Assembly: GCA_031282785.1 (NCBI GenBank) | Contig: JAITDB010000057.1 | Coordinates: forward strand, 1 to 7,200 | From: Holosporaceae bacterium | GTDB lineage: Bacteria; Pseudomonadota; Alphaproteobacteria; UBA3830 | Direction of reading: 5' to 3' | Length of the DNA: 7,200 bases | Part shown: one piece after another, positions 1 to 5,743 of the stretch | Position numbering within the stretch: position 1 is the stretch's first letter | Layout of the letters: the number at the start of each line of letters is the position of its first letter | The notes under the pieces: generated by a model | Told to the model about the DNA's origin: nothing | Database searches by the model: none | Seen by the model: the letters and a program-made list of their open reading frames with translations, nothing else | Position numbers and translations under genes: made by a program

Positions 1-865
1 TCTCATCATCCAGAGATTTCAGATAATTATTCATATATTTCAACAATATATCCCGAGATTGATCCGTCGCTAAACCGCAATTCAAATGCAAGTGATGCAC
101 TTTGCAAACATGGTAAGAAACCAGCACATTCGGGTCTAGGTGCCTCTTACCAAGCCAATCTTCGCAGGTTTTCAAAGCCCAGAGTGACTGCAGTCGGCGC
201 TCGTCTGCTATGCGCGACATGCTAGAAGCATCAAGATGATAGGTGTACAATTCTCGGTTGATAAAACGAATACTTTTGGCTGCGCAAAGATTCGCAATTA
301 CAAACGGCTGATCTTCGCTGACAATGCTGTCGGGAAATTCCATGCCAGCAGCTATTACACTCTCCCGCCGGAAAAATTTGTTCCAGACCGCACTGGTGGT
401 GCTAAGCACCGATGGAAATCCCTCGACTGTAAAAACATTTGCCGGACGAGTCATCATGACTTTTTCGTCGTATTCCAGCCACGGCTGCATACTTTTTATA
501 CCAGGACTCAGTTGATTGTAGCGGAACATCACAACATCGTGGTCAGCGCAGACCTGGCGTAGATCCAAATTTTGGAAATTTCCTATCGGGACTTCATCAT
601 CAGCATCGACAAACCAGATAAACTCGCCACGAGCTTCTCTTAATCCACGATTACGCGTTGGTCCCTGTCCCTGGTTCTTGCGTTGCCTTATCAAACGTAC
701 ATTTTCATACACTTCTGACAATTTCTGTACCATGGAAACGGTCCCATCGGTGGAAGCATCGTCTACTACCAGGATCTCATAGTCTATCTGACCGAAAGCA
801 GCACATAGCGATCCAACACAACGGCCAATGGTCTTTTCAGCATTATAAGCCGGAATTATAACACT
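1..865 (-). repeat. Glycosyltransferase unit 2 of the tandem duplication, cut by window edge
   Basis: This second copy begins SVIIPAYNAEKTIGRC and stays aligned with copy 1 to the window edge, where NNYLKSLDDE corresponds to FNDFLRSLDQ of copy 1. Only about 44 residues of the unit, mainly the linker, are missing. A third copy just beyond the edge is possible but not visible. Confidence 0.85.
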
Positions 866-1942
866 TAAAAACGATGGTTGGTTACGAGTATCACCATTCG
901 AAAGTCTTCGAGAATTTACTTTCAAGTCATGCAACTCAAGTATACGCTGCCTCGCTCTGTTATCAAGAAACGGATGCTGCAGTAGCCGAATGAATGTGTG
1001 TTGATCGAGAGATCTCAAAAAATCATTGAAATATTGCCTCATCCAGGCATGTAATTTAGCGTCTAATCGATCATAACTGAATAAAATGTTATGTATTTTG
1101 CAAACATAATAGGAAGTCCAAACATCTGAACTGACATTGTTTCGTTCCAGCCATTCTTCGCAAATCTTCAAAGCCTGCAATATTTGTAGGCGACGCTGAT
1201 CTGCTATGTAGAAGACTGTTGAGGCATCACGGTGATAGGTGTACAGCTCTCGGTCGATAAATCTGATGCTTTTAGCTGCACAGAGATTCGCAATTGCAAA
1301 TGGCAGATCGTCGTGAACGGCTGTGTTCGGAAACTCCATGCCGGAACCTAAGATACTCTCTCGACGAAAGAATTTATTCCAGACTACATTACAGAAAATC
1401 AATACTGTCGGAAATTCTTTTACGGTAAAGTCATCTGCTGGACGCGCCGCCATAATTTTAGCGTCAAATTGATCACAGCGTTGGATTCCTTCTACGCCAG
1501 GAATCACCTGATTGTAGCCAAACATAACGATATCGCGGTCTTGGCAGGCTTGTTTTATATCGAAATCTCTGAAATTTTCGACTGGAACCTCGTCGTCGGC
1601 ATCCACGAACCAGACAAATTCGCCTCGCGATTCTGCCATTCCACGGTTGCGAGCGAGCCCAGACCCCGCGTTCTTTTCTTGTCGAATCAGACGCACGTTT
1701 TCATACACTTCCGTCAATTTTTGCACAATGGCAGCGGTATTATCTGTTGACGCATCATCTATTATCAGGATTTCATGCTCGATTTGGCAAAGCGCCGCTT
1801 CCAACGATCGAATACAACGCCAGATTGTGCTCTCGGCATTGTAGGCTGGAATGATAACGCTCATAAATGGATTTGTAGATGTCGATTCAGCTTTCGGAGA
1901 TGAAAGATTTTTCAGATGTTCTTGCATGGGACTTATCCCCAT
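1..1942 (-). CDS. Tandem-domain family 2 glycosyltransferase, 3' end outside window
   Basis: One uninterrupted minus-strand frame of 647 codons runs from ATG 1942 to the left edge with no stop, so the protein is longer than seen here. It contains two GT-A fold family 2 glycosyltransferase units. Unit 1 has VIIPAYNAE (about residues 29-37), the nucleotide-binding IDDASTD (61-67), the metal-binding DADDE (114-118) and an HDD triplet (210-212) where the catalytic acid is expected. Unit 2 repeats these 332 residues later, with VDDASTD, DADDE (446-450) and SED (542-544). Such enzymes add sugars from nucleotide-sugar donors to LPS, capsule or other surface glycans at the cytoplasmic membrane; donor and acceptor cannot be read from the sequence. 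No signal peptide or membrane segment is seen. The start is uncertain: ATGs at 1942, 1927 and 1864 are in frame and none has a strong ribosome site, whereas the well-initiated ATG at 2061 is out of frame by the length of a C tract. Confidence 0.9.
   Translation of the reverse strand, partial: MGISPMQEHLKNLSSPKAESTSTNPFMSVIIPAYNAESTIWRCIRSLEAALCQIEHEILIIDDASTDNTAAIVQKLTEVYENVRLIRQEKNAGSGLARNRGMAESRGEFVWFVDADDEVPVENFRDFDIKQACQDRDIVMFGYNQVIPGVEGIQRCDQFDAKIMAARPADDFTVKEFPTVLIFCNVVWNKFFRRESILGSGMEFPNTAVHDDLPFAIANLCAAKSIRFIDRELYTYHRDASTVFYIADQRRLQILQALKICEEWLERNNVSSDVWTSYYVCKIHNILFSYDRLDAKLHAWMRQYFNDFLRSLDQHTFIRLLQHPFLDNRARQRILELHDLKVNSRRLSNGDTRNQPSFLSVIIPAYNAEKTIGRCVGSLCAAFGQIDYEILVVDDASTDGTVSMVQKLSEVYENVRLIRQRKNQGQGPTRNRGLREARGEFIWFVDADDEVPIGNFQNLDLRQVCADHDVVMFRYNQLSPGIKSMQPWLEYDEKVMMTRPANVFTVEGFPSVLSTTSAVWNKFFRRESVIAAGMEFPDSIVSEDQPFVIANLCAAKSIRFINRELYTYHLDASSMSRIADERRLQSLWALKTCEDWLGKRHLDPNVLVSYHVCKVHHLHLNCGLATDQSRDILLKYMNNYLKSLDDE
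866..1861 (-). repeat. Glycosyltransferase unit 1 of a 332-codon tandem duplication
   Basis: This is the first copy of a 996-bp in-frame coding repeat, running from the serine before VIIPAYN to the equivalent serine of the second copy. Long identical or near-identical stretches are shared with copy 2, including LTEVYENVRLIRQ versus LSEVYENVRLIRQ, EFVWFVDADDEVP versus EFIWFVDADDEVP, VWNKFFRRES and ANLCAAKSIRFI. By eye somewhat more than half of the residues match, and almost no gaps are needed. Confidence 0.85.
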
Positions 1943-2061
1943 GCTCGAAGAAAGCGATTCTCTTTCTTGACAAACGAGGGGGGGGGGGGTAATATGTTGA
2001 TTTCCAATGAATTATCTGAAAATACTTGCCCACCATTCTTGCCTGTCAAATTATTCCGCAT
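1933..2061 (-). CDS. 42-codon leader ORF across the C tract (off-phase 5' end of the glycosyltransferase?)
   Basis: ATG at 2061 is preceded by AAGGGAG seven bases upstream, the best ribosome site in this region. The encoded peptide begins MRNNLTGKNGGQVFSDNSLE, passes through four prolines encoded by the C tract and stops at TAA 1935-1933. That stop lies eight bases inside the glycosyltransferase frame: ATGGGGATAA contains both the ATG at 1942 and the leader stop, so re-initiation is possible. I do not recognise the peptide. The simplest reading is that this is the true N-terminus of the glycosyltransferase, seen in an OFF tract length. Alternatively it is a free leader peptide or chance. Confidence 0.45.
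   Translation of the reverse strand: MRNNLTGKNGGQVFSDNSLEINILPPPPSFVKKENRFLRAWG
1978..1989 (-). repeat. Homopolymeric tract of 12 C (minus strand), candidate phase-variation switch
   Basis: Twelve consecutive G on the plus strand read as C12 on the coding strand of the glycosyltransferase. It is by far the longest G/C homopolymer in an otherwise AT-leaning window. It lies 36 bp upstream of the nearest in-frame glycosyltransferase ATG (1942) and inside the frame opened by ATG 2061. With 12 C that frame stops at 1935-1933; with 13 or 10 C it would read CTC GTT TGT CAA and continue into the glycosyltransferase. A length error in sequencing or assembly is the main alternative. Confidence 0.85.
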
Positions 2062-2230
2062 ACCGAAACTCCCTTAATACATCCTTCCATTATCTTTATC
2101 GCTCAAATGTAAAAAGAACGTTAAAGAGAATGAAAAAACGTCCGTCTTCTTTTCGATTTTTCGCGTCTGCGAGATCATCAAAATATTATTTAAAAAACAT
2201 AAAAAAATAAGCATAATACTGTAATAATAT
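2062..2230. other. AT-rich intergenic region, likely promoter region of the glycosyltransferase
   Basis: No gene is supported here. The stretch is rich in A/T runs and carries stops in all useful frames. Read on the minus strand it leads into the ribosome site of the ATG at 2061, so the glycosyltransferase promoter probably lies here. TTTACA- and GATAAT-like hexamers are present near 2110-2090 but only about 13 bp apart, so I do not call a promoter. Confidence 0.3.
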
Positions 2231-2665
2231 ATGAGTCCAAGTTCAGAAAGATATGAGACAGAATTGAACCGGCGAAGAAATGGGACAATGCACGCATCAA
2301 TAGTGTGCTTTAAGGAATATTTTTAGCTTGTAAAGACGTATCTTCGCCACAAGAAAGGTCTTTTGGCTCTGATGCAAGGCGTTTCGGCTCCTTCGCGCAG
2401 ACCAAAGCGCCTTTCCACAAAGAAGTGGGGAGAACCTCAACTGGATCTGACTCTACAGATTCGCACGGAAAATCCAAACTATGACAAACCGAAAATTTCA
2501 ACGATTTTGCGTCGCGATCATGGTCTGAATATGAGCGAGATAATGTCATTACCACAACCAATAATATTTGCATTACCTGCTTTTTGGCCACAATTTCTAA
2601 TATTTTTGGAAAGTATGCTTGATATTTCAATAATGTTCTCAAAAAAAATCATGAGTCAGTCCTGA
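2231..2665 (+). pseudogene. Decayed DDE transposase/integrase N-terminal fragment (IS481/integrase-like)
   Basis: One plus-strand frame, interrupted by an in-frame TAG at 2324-2326, encodes a helix-turn-helix region typical of IS481-like and related 'integrase catalytic region' transposases. After the stop it reads YLRHKKGLLALM, then SRRPKRL, KKWGEPQLDL, QIRTENPNYDKPKIS and ILRRDHGLNMSE. This follows the family pattern 'GL.GL..RSRRP...W...L...I..LR..YP.WGK.KI..LL...G..VSESTVGRIL'. After MSEIMS near 2550 the frame stays open to TGA 2663-2665, but the residues no longer resemble the family and the catalytic DDE domain is absent. No good ribosome site or clear terminal inverted repeats are visible. 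The family call is from motif memory; that it is non-functional is well supported. Confidence 0.5.
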
Positions 2666-2705
2666 CAGCAAAAGTCCTCTATCCAATTCATTAATTATTT
2701 GTTAC

Positions 2706-2711
2706 TATACT
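2706..2711 (+). promoter_or_regulatory. Probable -10 box of the SRP RNA gene
   Basis: TATACT is followed seven bases later by the run of G that begins the SRP RNA stem, which is the expected distance to a start site. No good -35 hexamer is seen 16-18 bp upstream, so the call is weak. Confidence 0.35.
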
Positions 2712-2714
2712 CTT

Positions 2715-2800
2715 GGGGCAGCTGGACGTGCAGGATTATGAATTCGGTCAGGTTCGGAAGAAAGCAGCCGTGGTGAACACCGTGCGGGTTGGTTGTCCTT
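2715..2800 (+). ncRNA. ffs: Signal recognition particle RNA (4.5S RNA, small bacterial type)
   Basis: This RNA pairs with Ffh to form the SRP that delivers nascent membrane proteins to the Sec translocon. The conserved domain IV hairpin lies at 2746-2769: GGTCAGG, then the TTC-GGAA-GAA stem with its GGAA tetraloop, then AGCAGCC with the asymmetric loop that binds Ffh. Relative to the common TCC-GGAA-GGA form both sides of the apical stem changed together, so pairing is kept. The ends pair: GGGGCAGCT at 2715-2723 can pair with GGTTGTCCT at 2791-2799, using some G-U pairs. CACCGTGCGGGTTG in the 3' arm is typical of bacterial SRP RNAs. A short T run after 2798 may end transcription. Location directly upstream of dnaX is common. 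The exact ends are uncertain by a few bases. Confidence 0.88.
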
Positions 2801-2828
2801 TTCCTGAGATTAAAAAAAAGTTTTGCAC

Positions 2829-4160
2829 ATGAGTGTTTATATTCCACTGGCTACCAAGTACAGACCTCAAAAATTTTCTGATGTTGTAGGACAAGACATA
2901 ACTATAAAAATCATTACCCGGGGACTGCAAAAAAATCGCCTTGGAGCTGCTATGCTTTTTTCTGGTACCCGAGGCGTCGGCAAGACTACCATAGCGAGAA
3001 TACTCGCGAAGGCCTTTCGTTGCGAAAACAGTGATCCGGAACCTTGCTGCAAATGTGAATATTGTCTTGAATCTGCCAAAAATAATCAGATGGACGTGAT
3101 AGAAATCGATGCTGCCAGCAACACCAGCGTTGACGATGTGAGAGAAATCATAGAATCATGTCGCTATAAGCCCACTACTGGGAAATTCAAAATATTTATC
3201 ATCGACGAAGTGCACATGTTGTCCAAAAGCGCCTTCAACGCACTGCTGAAAACTCTGGAGGAACCAGCGGAGCATGTAAAATTTCTCATGGCTACGACGG
3301 AAACCCACAAAATACCAGAAACGATTCTGTCGCGTGTACTAAAATTCGATTTAAAAAGAGTGGATGAGAGCCTGATTGCGCAGTATCTGTCTTCTATCTG
3401 CCATCAGGAGAACGTGGTGGCGTGTCCAGAGGCTCTCTCTCTGATGGCAAAAGCCGCCGACGGGTCCCTAAGAGATAGTCTGTCCATTTTGGACCAGGCC
3501 ATAAGCATGGCTGAAACCAACGAACTGTCGGTGTCGGATCTGAAGAACATGCTAAGCGTCTCCGATGACAGCGATGTGCTGAATTTGCTTGCATCCATAT
3601 CAACAGCAGATATAAAATCCGCGATTGCCAAATATCGCGAGATCATAAACGGAGACGTATCCTGCGAAAAAATAGCTAATCTGCTGCTGGATTACGTGTA
3701 TGTGCTCACGTGTCTGAAATCAAAGATCGAGCCGTTGGAAAATATTGTGTCGGCTGATGTGCGTCAGAAACTCGTCGGACTCGCTACCAATGTAGCGCTT
3801 TCTTCTCTCAGTAGAATTTGGCAGATGCTGCTGAAGGGAATCGACGAAATGAAAATCTGCGATGACCAGGAAATAGTGCTGGAAATGCTGATAATTCGCA
3901 TCGCCTATGCCTCTGGACTCCCGGACCTGCAGGAAATAATAGGCCAATGCGATAACACACAAAAAAATAATGCGCCTCCTCTACAGCAAATGAATAATGT
4001 AAAAATATGCACGAATTCTCAGGAATTTAAGAAAAATAATTTGCACGACGGCATAAATAATGATAAAAGGGAAAATAAACCTGAAGCGGTTTCGAATGAT
4101 ATAACAAACAATATAACAGATGAAGCGCTTCGACTGTTTCCAGGAGCAAAATTGCTGTAA
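2829..4160 (+). CDS. dnaX: DNA polymerase III subunit gamma/tau (clamp loader ATPase), short form
   Basis: DnaX is the ATPase of the clamp loader that places the sliding clamp on primed DNA. From ATG 2829 the protein is 443 residues (an in-frame TTG six bases upstream is less likely; the ribosome site is weak for both). Visible motifs are Walker A GTRGVGKTT (46-54), a zinc module with Cys65, 73, 76 and 79, Walker B IFIIDEV (Asp126, Glu127), sensor 1 MATTETHKIP, the arginine finger LSR (Arg169) and sensor 2 GSLRDS (Arg215), at the same positions as in E. coli. The domain III collar follows to about residue 370. The remaining 70 residues are an Asn/Lys-rich tail ending DEALRLFPGAKLL. The E. coli tau protein has 643 residues, so the region that binds DnaB helicase and polymerase alpha is missing or reduced to the last motif. 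It is followed after 27 bp by ybaB. Confidence 0.97.
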   Translation: MSVYIPLATKYRPQKFSDVVGQDITIKIITRGLQKNRLGAAMLFSGTRGVGKTTIARILAKAFRCENSDPEPCCKCEYCLESAKNNQMDVIEIDAASNTSVDDVREIIESCRYKPTTGKFKIFIIDEVHMLSKSAFNALLKTLEEPAEHVKFLMATTETHKIPETILSRVLKFDLKRVDESLIAQYLSSICHQENVVACPEALSLMAKAADGSLRDSLSILDQAISMAETNELSVSDLKNMLSVSDDSDVLNLLASISTADIKSAIAKYREIINGDVSCEKIANLLLDYVYVLTCLKSKIEPLENIVSADVRQKLVGLATNVALSSLSRIWQMLLKGIDEMKICDDQEIVLEMLIIRIAYASGLPDLQEIIGQCDNTQKNNAPPLQQMNNVKICTNSQEFKKNNLHDGINNDKRENKPEAVSNDITNNITDEALRLFPGAKLL

Positions 4161-4187
4161 AATTGAATAAAAGAGGAAAAAAAATAA

Positions 4188-4496
4188 ATGAGTAACATGA
4201 ATCAATTGATGAGACAAGCCCAGCAAATGCAGGCGAAATTAATAGAAGCTCAAAATAAACTAAATGAGCTGGAAGTAATTGGCTCGTCGGGCGGTGGCAT
4301 GGTGACAGTTACTCTAAATGGCAAGGGCGAGATGAAGAAAATCTATATCGATGTAAAACTCGCAAATCCAGAAGATCTCGAAATTATTTCCGATTTAATA
4401 GTCGCTGCTCATAACGACGCCAAAGCAAAAATAGAAACAAAAATGACCGAAGAAATGGAAAATTTTATGCCTGCAGGTATGAAACTTCCGTTTTAA
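4188..4496 (+). CDS. ybaB: YbaB/EbfC family nucleoid-associated DNA-binding protein
   Basis: This 102-residue protein has the full family architecture: an N-terminal helix rich in Gln and Met (MNQLMRQAQQMQAKL, residues 4-18), the conserved glycine turn GGGMVTVTLNGKGE (35-48) and a C-terminal helical segment ending MKLPF. Family members form dimers shaped like tweezers that bind DNA and are thought to act as nucleoid proteins. GAGG lies about ten bases before the ATG. The gene sits 27 bp behind dnaX and is probably cotranscribed with it, as in many bacteria. The usual third partner, recR, is not here; the transcript ends at the hairpin after 4533. Confidence 0.95.
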   Translation: MSNMNQLMRQAQQMQAKLIEAQNKLNELEVIGSSGGGMVTVTLNGKGEMKKIYIDVKLANPEDLEIISDLIVAAHNDAKAKIETKMTEEMENFMPAGMKLPF

Positions 4497-4532
4497 GAGA
4501 TGTTTTGCGGTTATCAGTGAATTTTTTTGAAA

Positions 4533-4564
4533 TCCGGATTTTTTTGAGATCCGGAAATTTTTTT
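4533..4564 (+). terminator. Rho-independent terminator of dnaX-ybaB
   Basis: The arms TCCGGAT (4533-4539) and ATCCGGA (4549-4555) form a seven-base-pair GC-centred stem with a nine-base loop, followed by AA and seven T. The site lies 37 bp after the ybaB stop and 10 bp after the end of the convergent ftsB. On the minus strand the same stem is followed only by TTTC, so it is better suited to the plus strand. Confidence 0.75.
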
Positions 4565-4574
4565 GCAATAAAAA

Positions 4575-4889
4575 TTAGCGATGGGGTAGTAGGACAATTA
4601 CGTCGTTTTCTCGGGCCATTCCGAGTATGCAGCGAGCTTGTTCTTCCAGCAGATCCAAATCCAGGTTATCGTCTTTAATTAGTTGGATTTTATTTTCCAG
4701 AAAAGCATTTTCTTCCTGCACAAAAGCCAATTCCCGTTCCAATGTTGCTATTTCGTGACTGAGTTTTGCCCAGGAAATTGCGCCGCGTGCTCCGCTGAAC
4801 ATGTGAAATAAAAAATATCCCGTGATGCATATCCAAATTATGTTGGAGGTAATAAATTTCAGATTTTTATGCGCGGAATAGGAAAACAT
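4575..4889 (-). CDS. ftsB: FtsB/DivIC-type cell division protein (septum formation initiator)
   Basis: This small bitopic membrane protein of 104 residues has a short cytoplasmic N-terminus, one membrane segment (about residues 15-34, FITSNIIWICITGYFLFHMF), then a periplasmic coiled coil (about 43-76, HEIATLERELAFVQEENAFL) and the family's C-terminal signature DLDLLEEQAR with LGMARENDVIVLL. FtsB homologues form a complex with FtsL and FtsQ that activates septal peptidoglycan synthesis. The ATG at 4889 shares its A with the kdsA stop (TAATG), which suggests translational coupling; a GTG six bases upstream is possible but less likely. In alphaproteobacteria this gene normally follows eno and precedes the pyruvate dehydrogenase genes; here it follows kdsA directly and ends the cluster. 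Confidence 0.88.
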   Translation of the reverse strand: MFSYSAHKNLKFITSNIIWICITGYFLFHMFSGARGAISWAKLSHEIATLERELAFVQEENAFLENKIQLIKDDNLDLDLLEEQARCILGMARENDVIVLLPHR

Positions 4890-5740
4890 TAGCACGACAT
4901 GTCCAGATAGTTGGAATCTTTTGCCAATTCATCGAAGCGTTTCATGGAGGTCAGAAATTTTTTCATGACCTGCAGTGGGACCATGTTTGGTCCGTCCGAG
5001 ATGGAATTGGCGGGATCGTAATGGGTTTCCAGGAATATGCCGGCGACTCCCACGGCAAGAGCGGCTCGCGTCAATGGCTCTATATATTCTCGATTGCCAC
5101 CACTGGCAGTTCCCAGTCCTCCCGGCTCTTGAACCGAATGAGTTGCGTCGAATATCACTGGATATCCGTATTCTCCCATTATTCTCAGAGATCTCATATC
5201 GGAAATCAAACGATTATAGCCAAAGCAGGAACCCCGCTCGCAGAGCATAATATTGTCGTTTCCAGAGTGTACGAGCTTTTTGCAGACGTTTTCCATGTCC
5301 CAGGGAGCTAAAAATTGGCCTTTTTTTACGTTTATGGGTTTTCCGGTTTTTGCTGCGGCTATCAGCAGATCCGTTTGGCGACATAGAAAAGCAGGGATCT
5401 GCAGGACGTCAACCGCTTCCGCTACAACTGCGCATTGCGACGATTCATGCACATCGGTGATTATAGGACAACCATAAGTCGCTTTTATTTGGCTGAATAT
5501 CGCTAGTCCCTCGTCAATGCTTACGCCTCTCCTAGCATTTAGGCTGGTTCTGTTGGCTTTATCAAAAGATGCCTTGAATATGAACGGAATTCCCAGGTCA
5601 TCAGCTATTTTTACTAGTTCATCGGCGATCCTCAGGGCACAATCGCGACTCTCAAGTGCGCATGGACCGGCTATTAGAACCATTGGACGGAAATTTGCTA
5701 CACAAACACTACCAACATTTACAACTTTTTTTCCTGTCAT
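4889..5740 (-). CDS. kdsA: 3-deoxy-8-phosphooctulonate synthase (KDO-8-P synthase), metal-dependent type
   Basis: KdsA condenses phosphoenolpyruvate with D-arabinose 5-phosphate to KDO-8-phosphate in the cytoplasm, the first committed step toward the KDO of the LPS inner core. The 283-residue length is normal. Signatures in order are IAGPCALES (23-31), FKASFDKANRTS (55-66), LQIPAFLCRQTDLL (113-126), KKGQFLAPWDM (139-149), CERGSCFGYN (167-176), FDATHSVQEPGG (197-208) and SDGPNM (248-253). Cys27, His201, Glu238 and Asp249 match the metal ligands Cys11, His185, Glu222 and Asp233 of the Aquifex aeolicus enzyme with a constant offset of 16. This places it in the metal-dependent class; the E. coli class has Asn in place of the Cys. 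AGAGGA, seven bases before the ATG, lies in the end of secG, three bases away. Its presence implies a Gram-negative cell that still makes LPS. Confidence 0.98.
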   Translation of the reverse strand: MTGKKVVNVGSVCVANFRPMVLIAGPCALESRDCALRIADELVKIADDLGIPFIFKASFDKANRTSLNARRGVSIDEGLAIFSQIKATYGCPIITDVHESSQCAVVAEAVDVLQIPAFLCRQTDLLIAAAKTGKPINVKKGQFLAPWDMENVCKKLVHSGNDNIMLCERGSCFGYNRLISDMRSLRIMGEYGYPVIFDATHSVQEPGGLGTASGGNREYIEPLTRAALAVGVAGIFLETHYDPANSISDGPNMVPLQVMKKFLTSMKRFDELAKDSNYLDMSC

Positions 5741-5743
5741 TGA

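Noticed and set aside
236..562. Plus-strand open frames across 236-1844
   Set aside because: They lie antisense to the continuous glycosyltransferase frame, show no family motifs and lack convincing ribosome sites.
866..1942. Two separate adjacent glycosyltransferase genes
   Set aside because: I translated row by row across the junction (about 1020-865): the frame is unbroken and there is no stop or new ribosome site, so it is one polypeptide.
2310..2642. Minus-strand 110-codon frame
   Set aside because: It has no motifs, and the opposite strand carries recognisable transposase sequence.
2748..2930. Minus-strand 60-codon frame
   Set aside because: It covers the SRP RNA and the start of dnaX in antisense.
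3951..3975. A7 run in the dnaX tail as a tau/gamma frameshift site
   Set aside because: The full-length product is already gamma-sized, the run is not the A-AAA-AAG heptamer, and no downstream stimulatory hairpin is evident.
4889..4895. GTG start for ftsB at 4895
   Set aside because: The ATG that overlaps the kdsA stop as TAATG is the more usual coupled start, and the two extra residues add nothing conserved.
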